A stretch of DNA of 64,000 nt, taken from positions 1-64,000 of the forward strand of contig DIUR01000028.1 of NCBI GenBank assembly GCA_002428265.1, written 5' to 3'. Both the position numbers and the translations under genes were made by a program. Under the pieces are notes generated by a model. The model did no database searches. It worked only from the letters and a program-made list of their open reading frames with translations, and was not told the origin of the DNA. Shown piece after piece: positions 17,019 to 25,304 of this stretch (position 1 is the stretch's first letter; every line of letters starts with the position of its first letter). Origin of the DNA: Bacteriovoracaceae bacterium UBA6153 (lineage in GTDB: Bacteria; Bdellovibrionota; Bacteriovoracia; Bacteriovoracales; Bacteriovoracaceae).

Positions 17019-18125
17019 TTAGCGAGTTTTACGTCCAGAAACTCTGTGGCGAAGATTACCTAAGTATTTACCTCTGATATTTTTCATAGAGGCAAGTCTC
17101 TTTTCTGCCATAAGGTCAGTCGCCTTATAAACTGGAATATTTTGCTCATCAGAAAGTTTAAAGATTTGAAGAGCTGTATCGTAAATCTTATCAACCATTC
17201 TTGTAGATTTCTCTGCAGACCATCCTTCGAACTCGATTGATACGTTCATTACACCACCAGCATTAATTAAATAATCTGGAGCGTATAGAATTCCTTTTTC
17301 TTTTAACATGTCACCGTGACGATTTTCTGCAAGTTGGTTGTTAGCAGCACCACAGATGATTTTTACTTTTAATCTTTCGATTGTTTGATCATTAACAGTT
17401 GCACCCAATGCACATGGTGCATAGATATCAGCTTTAACATCATAAATATCGTTAAGACCAACAAGTTCAGCTGTTGGAACAACTTGCTTAAAGCGAGCAA
17501 TATTAGCTTCGTTCATATCTGTGAAGATAATTTTTGCACCTTCTTCATTAAGGTAGCGACCAAGGTGAGTACCAACTGAGCCCGCACCTTGAAGAGCAAC
17601 AACTTTTCCTTTTAGAGACTTGTCTCCAAAAATTTTCATCGCTGATGCTTGCATCCCACGGTAAACACCGCGAGCAGTCCATGGTGATGGATCTCCAGAT
17701 CCACCGTTGAACTCTGATACACCTGCCACGTGAGCAGTTTCAGAGAAGATGTATTCCATATCATCAACAGTTGTATTTACGTCTTCAGCTGTGATGTAGC
17801 GACCGTTAAGAGATTCAATGAATCTTCCGTATGATCTAAAGAATGCTTCTGATTTATCTTTTTTCGGGTCCCCGATAATAACCGCTTTACCACCACCAAG
17901 ATTTAATCCTGAGATAGCATTTTTATAGGTCATACCACGAGATAGACGTAGAGCATCTTCAACTGCTTCATCCATGCTCGCATAGTTCCACATTCTTGTT
18001 CCACCAAGGGCCGGCCCTAGTGTTGTATTGTGGATAGCAACGATAGCTTTTAAGTTGCATGAAGGATCAGAGAAGAAAACGACTTCTTCGTGTCCCATTG
18101 AGTATAATTTTTCGAAGGTAAACAT
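17019..18125 (-). CDS. Leucine dehydrogenase (Glu/Leu/Phe/Val dehydrogenase family)
   Basis: A 368-residue NAD-dependent amino acid dehydrogenase that oxidatively deaminates branched-chain amino acids to 2-oxoacids. The catalytic lysine is in LNLGGGKAVIIG and the Rossmann motif is GAGSVG. The motif ITAEDVNTTVDDMEYI is typical of leucine/valine dehydrogenases, as is the length. ATG 18125 is chosen over an upstream alternative because GAGGAAG lies just before it. Together with the fused E1 nearby it makes the first two steps of branched-chain amino acid breakdown, fitting an organism that feeds on prey protein. Confidence 0.92.
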   Translation of the reverse strand: MFTFEKLYSMGHEEVVFFSDPSCNLKAIVAIHNTTLGPALGGTRMWNYASMDEAVEDALRLSRGMTYKNAISGLNLGGGKAVIIGDPKKDKSEAFFRSYGRFIESLNGRYITAEDVNTTVDDMEYIFSETAHVAGVSEFNGGSGDPSPWTARGVYRGMQASAMKIFGDKSLKGKVVALQGAGSVGTHLGRYLNEEGAKIIFTDMNEANIARFKQVVPTAELVGLNDIYDVKADIYAPCALGATVNDQTIERLKVKIICGAANNQLAENRHGDMLKEKGILYAPDYLINAGGVMNVSIEFEGWSAEKSTRMVDKIYDTALQIFKLSDEQNIPVYKATDLMAEKRLASMKNIRGKYLGNLRHRVSGRKTR

Positions 18126-18207
18126 TCTCTTCCTCACTTTATAGTTGGATTAAATTGATGCGTGACTTACAATCAGGAGATAATATTCTTTGAAGGATAA
18201 AAAAAAT

Positions 18208-18525
18208 ATGCCCACCGTGTTAGTTCATCTAAATTCTTCCAATGAAAGCGGGCAAAGTGAAACTCGTGAATACAAAGTTAATTTAAGCCAGATTTTATAT
18301 GATGAATTAGACCGCCAAGGTCTTCAATTACCTCACGGCTGCCTTGCTGGCTCATGTGGGTCTTGCAGGATACATGTGGTTAAAGGAATCGAAAACTTAT
18401 CCCCTATGGGCGTAGTAGAGACGGATACGGTCAACTCTATCAAGGACTCTTATCCTGGAAAAACTGTGCGTCTTTCATGCAGGGCCAAAGTTCTTGGCGA
18501 CGTAGAGATCACACCTTTAAAGTAA
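18208..18525 (+). CDS. 2Fe-2S ferredoxin (plant/adrenodoxin-like)
   Basis: A 105-residue electron carrier with the four cluster ligands in place: Cys45, Cys50 and Cys53 in HGCLAGSCGSCR, and Cys91 in RLSCRA. ATG 18208 follows AAGGA with a 10-base gap; the frame also opens at TTG 18190. It is divergent from leucine dehydrogenase and ends in a strong terminator, so it is probably monocistronic. No iron-sulfur assembly genes are adjacent, and the redox partner is unknown. Confidence 0.88.
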   Translation: MPTVLVHLNSSNESGQSETREYKVNLSQILYDELDRQGLQLPHGCLAGSCGSCRIHVVKGIENLSPMGVVETDTVNSIKDSYPGKTVRLSCRAKVLGDVEITPLK

Positions 18526-18560
18526 ATAATAATTGATTAAGATTTTAAGATGAGCAAAAA

Positions 18561-18582
18561 AAAGGCCCCGTTAGGGGCCTTT
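18561..18582. terminator. Bidirectional hairpin terminator
   Basis: A perfect 9-bp stem AAAGGCCCC / GGGGCCTTT with loop GTTA lies between the convergent ferredoxin and hibernation-factor-like genes. It carries an A run before and T-rich sequence after, so it can serve both. Confidence 0.9.
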
Positions 18583-18588
18583 CGTTAT

Positions 18589-18885
18589 TTAGGGCATTGA
18601 GAATTTGGTTTTTTTAAGTCCTACTTGATCGTGGATGTGGCTCACACGTTTTTTTTGCAACTGCATTTTTATTGCTCTTAATGCTTTTGAAAAACTTTTA
18701 TATAAAAACATATCCTCTTTTTTTGCAAAATAAGTTTTAGTTTTTGTAGAAAGTTTAATATGAGTACTGAAGTGTCCTATTGGGTCTTCACGTACATCAA
18801 TTTCGATTTGAGAATGTTTTGGAGCAAATTTTTCGATTTCACTAGTTGCTTCACTGACCATGTTGTCAGTATTGAAAGTTTTCAT
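18589..18885 (-). CDS. RaiA/HPF-like ribosome hibernation protein
   Basis: A 98-residue basic protein whose pattern fits the RaiA/HPF fold: an alternating strand with IEIDVRED, then THIKLSTKTKTYFAKKED, then a helix MFLYKSFSKALRAIKMQLQKK. It would bind the 30S decoding region in starvation. A good GGAGGATC lies 8 bases upstream of the ATG. The N-terminus is slightly shorter than in standard HPF, so a divergent relative is also possible. Confidence 0.6.
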   Translation of the reverse strand: MKTFNTDNMVSEATSEIEKFAPKHSQIEIDVREDPIGHFSTHIKLSTKTKTYFAKKEDMFLYKSFSKALRAIKMQLQKKRVSHIHDQVGLKKTKFSMP

Positions 18886-18902
18886 AACTAAGATCCTCCG
18901 TG

Positions 18903-18920
18903 TATATCTCGAGAGATATA
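18903..18920. promoter_or_regulatory. 18-bp palindrome upstream of the HPF-like gene
   Basis: Two perfect 8-base arms TATATCTC and GAGATATA are separated by GA. It lies 18 bases before the start codon, just upstream of the Shine-Dalgarno, so it could be an operator or a 5-prime hairpin. Confidence 0.4.
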
Positions 18921-18968
18921 AATTTCTCTCTTAAATATACTCTACACCCGTAGGATTTTTTTCAAATG

Positions 18969-19952
18969 CTATAATAGTGAGGTATCAATTCGCTTTTTTC
19001 GACGTATCAAAATATTGATGTCATCTGCAGAATCTACGGCACAATCCCATGCTGTATATATCTGTTTTTTGGTATTAGCACGCAGGTCACCAGCAATATA
19101 CAGCCCTTCAACAGAGGATTTACCTTTGTTATCTGTAGTAACAAAACCTCTTTGATCAAGATTGGCGTTAAGCATTTTTGCTAGTTCGTTATAGACAATC
19201 ATTCCTAATGCGATAAACGCAAACTCTGCATTCACAGTATTAGTTCCGCAAACAAATGCTTCAAGAATTTTATTTTTTGGATCACCTTTTATTTCAGTAA
19301 TCGCATTCGTTTCAACTTTAAAATTATAACGTTTGATAAGCGCTGATGTTTCTTCATCAAACGATGGTACTTCACCATTCGTAACAATCGTCACTTCAGG
19401 ACACTGGTAGCGTTCATACAACATAATAGCAACCCACGCGGCTGCAGAGTTGTGGCCTAATACTGCAATCTTTTTATTGAGCACATGATGGCCATCACAT
19501 CTTAAGCAATAGTCAGCGAGCTGAATATTTGCATACGGATAAATGGGTTCAATTGATCCTTGAATCGTCGGCTGAACATCCATCACTCCAGTACAAAGAA
19601 TGACGAATCTCGCTTGATACGTTTCATTTTTATTATCTGTTATTGTAAAGATTCCATTATCGCCTTTTGAGATACTGACAACACCAGTATTTTTTTTCCA
19701 GATAAATTTTTCTTTAAAAGGTCCTGCTGCCAGCCAGTCGAATGATTCTCTATTGGGCTCTTCGATTCCTTTTTTATAATCAAGATGCCCTGGCATGTTT
19801 TCAACTTTACTCACCCAAAAAGCACGTGAGCGTTTTTTATCTTTAGGAGAACCTGGGAAAAAAAGGCATTCATCATTGTTTAAAACAACTCTTAAAACGG
19901 CCATAGCTCCAGCTGAACCACCGCCGATAACTGCTACATCATGAATTTTCAT
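18969..19952 (-). CDS. Thioredoxin-reductase-like FAD/NAD(P) oxidoreductase
   Basis: A 327-residue flavoprotein with the FAD-binding GGGSAG at residues 10-15, a central NAD(P) Rossmann region (IAVLGHNSAA) and a C-terminal FAD motif (GLYIAGDLR). A redox-type pair is present as CLRCDG (Cys149, Cys152), the position used by thioredoxin reductase. The surrounding sequence is divergent and no thioredoxin gene is nearby, so it may reduce another disulfide partner. It starts 8 bases after the CNNM gene stop and follows it on the same strand. Confidence 0.8.
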   Translation of the reverse strand: MKIHDVAVIGGGSAGAMAVLRVVLNNDECLFFPGSPKDKKRSRAFWVSKVENMPGHLDYKKGIEEPNRESFDWLAAGPFKEKFIWKKNTGVVSISKGDNGIFTITDNKNETYQARFVILCTGVMDVQPTIQGSIEPIYPYANIQLADYCLRCDGHHVLNKKIAVLGHNSAAAWVAIMLYERYQCPEVTIVTNGEVPSFDEETSALIKRYNFKVETNAITEIKGDPKNKILEAFVCGTNTVNAEFAFIALGMIVYNELAKMLNANLDQRGFVTTDNKGKSSVEGLYIAGDLRANTKKQIYTAWDCAVDSADDINILIRRKKRIDTSLL

Positions 19953-19960
19953 TTTTTGCC

Positions 19961-21328
19961 TTACTCTTTGTCGTGAAGATTTAGAGAAGCTGCGATGTCA
20001 TTTTGTTCAACTCGCTCAGCATGTTCTTTCTTAGAGAAAATATGCTTTTCTCCACCAACATCTTTTACGCGAACTTGTTTAATCACACTGTCTTCAACGA
20101 TTTCCAGATTAAATGATAACCCTTCCCACACAATGATTTGTTCTTGCTCTGGAAAAGTATTCCCCAACATGTCCAGCAGGAAGCCTGCAAGAGTTGAGTA
20201 GTTATCGTTTAACGGAATTTTAATATCATAATCATTATAAAGCTCACGAAGAGAAATATCGCCTTCTACAACGATCCCATCTTCAAGATTAGCTTCTTCT
20301 AATCCTTTTTCAATCTCTTCAACATCATCGTGCTCGTCATGAATTTCACCGAAAATTTCTTCGATGATATCTTCAAGTGTCACAATCCCTACAACTGTAC
20401 CATTTTCATCTTTTACCAATGCCAAATGCACTTTTTTTCTGTTCATGTGATCGAAGACTGATTGAATCTTCATGTGCTCATAAACGAAAAATGGGGGCTT
20501 AAGAAGTTTTTCTAATTTAAAGTTTTTCTTTTCTTCATCTGTAACGAAAGCAAGATCTTTTACGTGGAGGAAACCAACAATGTTTTCCAACTCTCCATCA
20601 ACAACCGGGTAACGTGAGTTCCCTGTTTCTCTGGCATAATTCATCATCTCATCAAAATTCCAGTTTACCTGGCCATAGTTGACTCGAACTCTAGAGATCA
20701 TAATGTCTTTCACTTTGATCATTGGGAACTCTAGAATAGATGAAAGTAAATCAATCTGCTTAGAGTCCATTGTTCTTTCTTTCTCAGCTTTACTGATCAT
20801 GAACTCGATATCATTTTTTGTGACCATTCTCCCTGTGACTTCTGCGTTGTCACCAAGGATTGTACCAATGAACCAAACGATAGATTTGATAACTGGGTAA
20901 AGAACATAAAATAATATTTGAAGCATACGGATAACCACGACTGAAAATCTTTCAGCATGCGTTCGTCCGATAGTCTTAGGAATAATTTCACCAAAAATAA
21001 TGATGATAACTGTTGTAAACCCGAGAGCAATACCAGCGATATTACTTCCGGTATAGGCCGCCGTAATAGTGGTTGTGATCGCACCAGCAAGAATGTTAGC
21101 GATGTTGTTACCAACCAGAATGGTTGCTAAAAGCTCACTTGGCCTTAGGATCATAAAGGCCATGGCCTTACCTTTTGCACCACCTTCTTCAATGAGCTGT
21201 CTTGCTCGGTCTACACCGATAGACAACAGTGCTGCCTCAGCTGCTGAGAAAAATGCTGCTGCTATAAAACATAAAAGGAGTGATAGGATTTGGGACGAAG
21301 AAACGATGGATTCAAGCGGGGGATTTAT
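19961..21328 (-). CDS. CNNM/CBS-domain (HlyC/CorC-like) membrane protein, apparent ATA start
   Basis: A CNNM transmembrane domain (about residues 1-170) is followed by two CBS domains and a C-terminal CorC_HlyC domain (about 330-410). Such proteins act in magnesium or other cation efflux. The conserved N-terminus runs upstream of the first TTG (21226) as SLLLCFIAAAFFSAAEAALL, which must be part of the protein. That extension is open to the in-frame TAA at 21347-21349 but has no ATG, GTG or TTG. The best candidate start is ATA 21328, 6 bases after AGGAA. A sequencing or assembly change of ATG to ATA is the alternative. Confidence 0.8.
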   Translation of the reverse strand: MNPPLESIVSSSQILSLLLCFIAAAFFSAAEAALLSIGVDRARQLIEEGGAKGKAMAFMILRPSELLATILVGNNIANILAGAITTTITAAYTGSNIAGIALGFTTVIIIIFGEIIPKTIGRTHAERFSVVVIRMLQILFYVLYPVIKSIVWFIGTILGDNAEVTGRMVTKNDIEFMISKAEKERTMDSKQIDLLSSILEFPMIKVKDIMISRVRVNYGQVNWNFDEMMNYARETGNSRYPVVDGELENIVGFLHVKDLAFVTDEEKKNFKLEKLLKPPFFVYEHMKIQSVFDHMNRKKVHLALVKDENGTVVGIVTLEDIIEEIFGEIHDEHDDVEEIEKGLEEANLEDGIVVEGDISLRELYNDYDIKIPLNDNYSTLAGFLLDMLGNTFPEQEQIIVWEGLSFNLEIVEDSVIKQVRVKDVGGEKHIFSKKEHAERVEQNDIAASLNLHDKE

Positions 21329-21423
21329 GAAGAATTCCTGGTTAAGTTAATATCATAAGTAAACAAAATCTAATTTGTTCATTATACAGGATCAACCCTT
21401 TGAAGTCTAATAGGCCTGAATTT

Positions 21424-21906
21424 CTAGTGGTGATCTAAGGGTTTTCCATGAAAATTATGATCGGAATAAATAATGCGATCATTCATTTCGTGGTTAAAGT
21501 CTGGAATTTCATGGATATTAGACACATCTCTAAAAATGGTCTGGCACTTATAGCAGATGGCAATTTGTTTCAGCCTTCTAAATAATACGAAATCTAGTGC
21601 GTAAAGAACGATAAAGGTACTCAGGTACCAAAGTGGGTTAATTCCAAAATACAGCATCACAGTTGAGACAATTGCGGCCAATACAAAGAGCATGACGCCA
21701 AGTTTACGGTTAAAGTCTTTTTGAGCGTAGAAGTCTTTTCTCGAGCAACATGGACAGTCTTTTAAAATTCCCTGCTCGTGGTTGTGATCAAACACAACTT
21801 CCTGCACATTTTTACAAATGTCGCATTCAATTTTATGAGCACTCGCTTCCGGGTAAACGTGAATCCCAGAGCCACAATTTTTACAGGTAAATTGAACAGT
21901 CATCAT
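21424..21906 (-). CDS. Zinc-ribbon membrane protein, function unknown
   Basis: A 160-residue protein with an N-terminal zinc-finger-like region holding CKNC, CDIC and CPCC pairs (residues 8-55), two transmembrane segments (about 68-110), and a later CYKC pair. The layout suggests a cytoplasmic metal-binding head on a membrane hairpin. Its start overlaps the stop of the upstream membrane protein by 4 bases. I do not recognise a named family. Confidence 0.65.
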   Translation of the reverse strand: MMTVQFTCKNCGSGIHVYPEASAHKIECDICKNVQEVVFDHNHEQGILKDCPCCSRKDFYAQKDFNRKLGVMLFVLAAIVSTVMLYFGINPLWYLSTFIVLYALDFVLFRRLKQIAICYKCQTIFRDVSNIHEIPDFNHEMNDRIIYSDHNFHGKPLDHH

Positions 21907-22682
21907 ATATAAAGCCCGTAGTTAAAATACATATAAATAGAAACAAGCTCTCCAATAAAAACAAAAAACGTCATGGCATATAAAATACCAGTCGAACTTT
22001 GAATGGATCTAAGCTGAAGAAGCTTCCAGTTGAAAAAACTCATTCCTAGAATAACTAAATAACCAAACGACACTCTCATTGTCAAAAGCATCCAGTTAAA
22101 AGCGTATCCTGCTCCCAGCTGTGTTTGTTCTTCAAAAAAATCATAGTGGCTATAAAGAGTGTAAGCACTCCAGATAATTTTAGTTATTAGGATTGCCCAG
22201 GTAAAAATGGCAGCGACCTTCAGAGGCTGTGCACTTAATTTCGGAACAACTAAATACCAGTGACCAAGAAGCATTGAGTAAGTAATAATTCCTAAAAATA
22301 GTCCTGCAGAAAAAATAAAAAGCACTGGCACTAATGCAAAATTCACCAGAGAGCCGATAAGATAGGCAAAGAGTATAGATAGAGCAGTATAGAGAGCACA
22401 CATGAATTTAGATTTTTCGTCTTGATGAAATGTCGTAATAAGCGTGAGGCCCACAAGAGCTAAGAATTTCAAACCAAACTCAAGATTCATCATCCCTTGC
22501 GCTGATATTCCCTGAATAACCATTGAGATCACTAAAGATCCGATGGCAGTATTCGTGAGAAGTTTTATAAGGCCAGCACCCGTAAGTTTTGAAGAAGCTA
22601 TTGGTGAAAATAAGACCAGAGACCAGGCCACTGATAAGAGAAAAAAATCGGCGATAAATTTAATGGAGTCTACTGTTGCCAT
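21903..22682 (-). CDS. Polytopic membrane protein, function unknown
   Basis: A 259-residue protein with seven or eight hydrophobic helices and few charged residues. It overlaps the Nudix gene upstream by 13 bases and the zinc-ribbon gene downstream by 4, so the three look like one operon. The helix-rich composition resembles cytochrome-assembly or YIP1-like proteins only loosely, and no motif supports a name. Confidence 0.6.
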   Translation of the reverse strand: MATVDSIKFIADFFLLSVAWSLVLFSPIASSKLTGAGLIKLLTNTAIGSLVISMVIQGISAQGMMNLEFGLKFLALVGLTLITTFHQDEKSKFMCALYTALSILFAYLIGSLVNFALVPVLFIFSAGLFLGIITYSMLLGHWYLVVPKLSAQPLKVAAIFTWAILITKIIWSAYTLYSHYDFFEEQTQLGAGYAFNWMLLTMRVSFGYLVILGMSFFNWKLLQLRSIQSSTGILYAMTFFVFIGELVSIYMYFNYGLYI

Positions 22683-23131
22683 ATTAAATCTTGGAGTCCT
22701 GCTTCGTGTTGAGATTTTATATATACCGCTAAATCGTCGATAATAACATGATTAATCGGCGGAATTTTACCCTGCAAATAATCAGATTTTTGAGTGTAAG
22801 TAATCTCGTGCCACTGGCCTCTGTGCTCTTCCAACTCTCTGAATTTTGAAATAAAGACAAATAAACAAATATTTTTATTTTCTACAGAATAGTCCTGATA
22901 CTTAAATAAAACCAATTTCTCCTGCACTGGAATGGCGAGTTCTACCTCTTCCAAGACTTCCCTTCTACAGGCCTCTTCCGGTGTTTCGCCCGGCTCAATC
23001 TTCCCTCCAGGAAACTCTAGCATGCCATAGAGTGGGCCAGCTTCAGTACGCACCTGAGTCCAGATCTTAAAGCTTTCCGCTGTAATATCTTTAATAAAAA
23101 TCGCAATGGATACTGTGAGATTTTTTTTCAA
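22670..23131 (-). CDS. Nudix hydrolase (MutT-like)
   Basis: A 153-residue protein with a Nudix box from GKIEPGETPEEA to CRREVLEEVEL; the catalytic REVLEE core is intact, while the box glycine near the end is replaced by glutamate. Family members hydrolyse nucleoside diphosphate derivatives such as 8-oxo-dGTP. The start is TTG 23131, 8 bases after AAGGA. It is the first gene of a three-gene run and divergent from dus. Confidence 0.82.
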   Translation of the reverse strand: MKKNLTVSIAIFIKDITAESFKIWTQVRTEAGPLYGMLEFPGGKIEPGETPEEACRREVLEEVELAIPVQEKLVLFKYQDYSVENKNICLFVFISKFRELEEHRGQWHEITYTQKSDYLQGKIPPINHVIIDDLAVYIKSQHEAGLQDLIWQQ

Positions 23132-23173
23132 GTGTCTTTTCCTTTGAATTGAATCCTGATACTAACATGCCCA

Positions 23174-24169
23174 ATGAACAATTTCGACGTGTTTCCTAAA
23201 AAATCACTGCTCTTCGCACCGATGGAAGGCATTACTGATGAGCCTTATCGCATAGCTCTCATGAAAACGTTCCCTGAGTGGGATCAGTTCTTTACTGATT
23301 TCTTGAGAGTCCCGACAGTTGGGAAAATCACGGAGAAAATGATCATTGAGCATTATGGCGAGAGAATTTTAAATAATCCTGAGTGGAGAAAAAAAAATTC
23401 ATTTCAAATTCTCACAACTGAACGAGCACAAACTCAGGCCGTGGTTGAAATCCTCGAATCCCTTAAAATGGATCACCTGGATTTAAATCTTGGTTGTCCT
23501 TCAAAAAAAGTAAATTCGCATCATGGTGGAGCTTACCTACTCTCAAATCATATTGCCCTTAAAAAAGTTTTAAAAATTATCAGAGAAAATTTCAGCGGAC
23601 ATTTTTCTGTAAAGATGAGAATTGGATATCGTGATGATTCTAATTTCAGTGATACCTTAAAACTTATTCAAGATGAAGGCGTTGAGGCCATCACTCTTCA
23701 TGCCAGAACCCGCGACCAGCTCTACAAAGGTGTGGCGGACTGGAGTTATATAAAAAAAGCAGTAGAGGAAGTTAAAGTTCCCTTAATTGGAAACGGCGAT
23801 ATCTGGAATGCTGATGACATCGAAAAAGTTTTCAAGGATACCGGATGCCACTCTGTCATGTTTGGCAGAAGTGCGCTGAAAACTCCTTGGCTGGCAAAAA
23901 TTTATAAAGACTATATCGAAGACGGAGGTCATATTGATGAGACGTATCTTCTCTATGAAAGAAAAAAATATCTTGAGCTCTATTTTGAAGCACTCATGTT
24001 TGAATATCGTCAGATTGGCTGGCCTGAAAACTTAATCTTAAAGCGATTCAAATCTTTTTCCAGAAACCTTTATGATGACTATGAGGATTTTGAAGCTATT
24101 CGTGGCTCTTTTCTGCGTTCGGAATCATTGGGGCAGTATCTAGATTTTCTCTATGCTCTAAAAGGCTAG
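23174..24169 (+). CDS. dus: tRNA-dihydrouridine synthase
   Basis: A 331-residue FMN-dependent TIM-barrel enzyme that reduces uridines in tRNA. The family signature APMEGITDEPYR opens the barrel, the catalytic cysteine is in LDLNLGCPSKKV, and the FMN-binding HARTRDQLYKG follows. No Shine-Dalgarno precedes the ATG, and an extended -10 (TGATACTAA) ends 8 bases before it, so the mRNA may be leaderless. The 3-prime end overlaps the convergent membrane-protein gene by 74 bases. The sequence does not tell which Dus subgroup it is. Confidence 0.92.
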   Translation: MNNFDVFPKKSLLFAPMEGITDEPYRIALMKTFPEWDQFFTDFLRVPTVGKITEKMIIEHYGERILNNPEWRKKNSFQILTTERAQTQAVVEILESLKMDHLDLNLGCPSKKVNSHHGGAYLLSNHIALKKVLKIIRENFSGHFSVKMRIGYRDDSNFSDTLKLIQDEGVEAITLHARTRDQLYKGVADWSYIKKAVEEVKVPLIGNGDIWNADDIEKVFKDTGCHSVMFGRSALKTPWLAKIYKDYIEDGGHIDETYLLYERKKYLELYFEALMFEYRQIGWPENLILKRFKSFSRNLYDDYEDFEAIRGSFLRSESLGQYLDFLYALKG

Positions 24170-24596
24170 AGTGAAAAATGTTCGTTTTTTTCTTCATAAA
24201 AATATAAATCACTTCAAAAATAAATGATCCTAAAATGGTGAAGAGAATATTTCCCGTTCCACCCAAAATAAAAAGCATAAATGTGAAAAGACCAGGAGAG
24301 AGAGCTCTAATAAATGAAGAGGCGTAAGGAAGTTTTTTTAAATTAATAAAAATCTGCAAATAGTGATTCACTCGCACCACAATCGCCAGAAATGAAAGTC
24401 TATGATGGCTCAACATCACTTTCTCTTTAAGTCCTGGTGTGACCAGTGAAAAATGCCAGATGTAAGCCGTCATAAAAAAAACAATATTGATAAATTGAAC
24501 TTGAGTAAGCGATAGAATACCCCAACAAACGCCTATTCCTAAAAAAGAAATGATATAGTACTGGGCCTGAACAGAGAGCTTATTCCAGATTTTCAT
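24096..24596 (-). CDS. Small polytopic membrane protein, function unknown
   Basis: A 166-residue protein with four hydrophobic segments and a charged C-terminal tail. It overlaps the start-side SDR gene by 4 bases and the tail of dus by 74 bases on the opposite strand. I do not recognise a family. Its coding status is supported by the tight coupling and by the regular membrane pattern. Confidence 0.5.
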   Translation of the reverse strand: MKIWNKLSVQAQYYIISFLGIGVCWGILSLTQVQFINIVFFMTAYIWHFSLVTPGLKEKVMLSHHRLSFLAIVVRVNHYLQIFINLKKLPYASSFIRALSPGLFTFMLFILGGTGNILFTILGSFIFEVIYIFMKKKTNIFHSSLLEHRENLDTAPMIPNAEKSHE

Positions 24597-25282
24597 TTAA
24601 ACAATCCTTTCTTGTGAAGAAAGACGACTTCAGGAAATTGAACATGTTTTGGACTTCTACTGATCATTTGAAAGACATGCATAAAATCATCCACACTCAT
24701 CATCTGATCTCTTGGAAGATCCATATCACCTTCATCCCAAATCGGCGTTGCGATTGCTCCTGGCATAAGTGTAGAAAAGCGCACACCGAGATGTGACCAT
24801 TCCTCTCTCAAGGATTCTATCATTCCATTTAAAGCAAATTTAGAAGCACTATATGCGGAAATGTTTGCTAGCCCTTTTCTAGAAGCGATTGATGAAACAG
24901 TAATGATATGTGTTTCATCTTCTACTAAAAAATCATTCGAATGTTTTAAAATATGAAAAGCACCTACAACGTTCGTTGTAAGATGGTCTGCAAATTCTTT
25001 TGTCGAGGTTTCAATTAATGGAGACATCTCAAAGATGCCAGCATTCAAAATAATCATGTGAAGCTTGTCTGTATGGTTACCTATGAGTTCATACATCTCT
25101 TCAACGGCTGCTTCGTCTTTGATGTCACAAAGAATATCGATAAATTGAGGATGCTCTAGATTGGTGCCTCGGCGGGATACGCCGATAACGGTAAAACCCT
25201 CTTCTAGTAAGAATTGGGCCATTTCATAACCGAGACCTGAAGAGGTCCCGGTGATTAGTGCAAATTGATTATCATCAACCAT
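24593..25282 (-). CDS. Short-chain dehydrogenase/reductase
   Basis: A 229-residue SDR with the nucleotide motif TGTSSGLG, the NAG motif in LNAGIFE, the catalytic Ser in ITVSSIAS, and the Tyr/Lys pair in YSASKFA. It is a classical SDR that would use NAD(P)H on an unknown carbonyl or alcohol. It follows rny after 22 bases on the same strand, so it may be read from the ftsY-zapA-fau-rny run. Confidence 0.85.
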   Translation of the reverse strand: MVDDNQFALITGTSSGLGYEMAQFLLEEGFTVIGVSRRGTNLEHPQFIDILCDIKDEAAVEEMYELIGNHTDKLHMIILNAGIFEMSPLIETSTKEFADHLTTNVVGAFHILKHSNDFLVEDETHIITVSSIASRKGLANISAYSASKFALNGMIESLREEWSHLGVRFSTLMPGAIATPIWDEGDMDLPRDQMMSVDDFMHVFQMISRSPKHVQFPEVVFLHKKGLFK

Positions 25283-25304
25283 GATGAACTCACTTTAACT
25301 TAGA

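Noticed and set aside
19961..21226. CNNM protein starting at TTG 21226
   Set aside because: This would remove the first conserved transmembrane helix, whose coding sequence is intact upstream.
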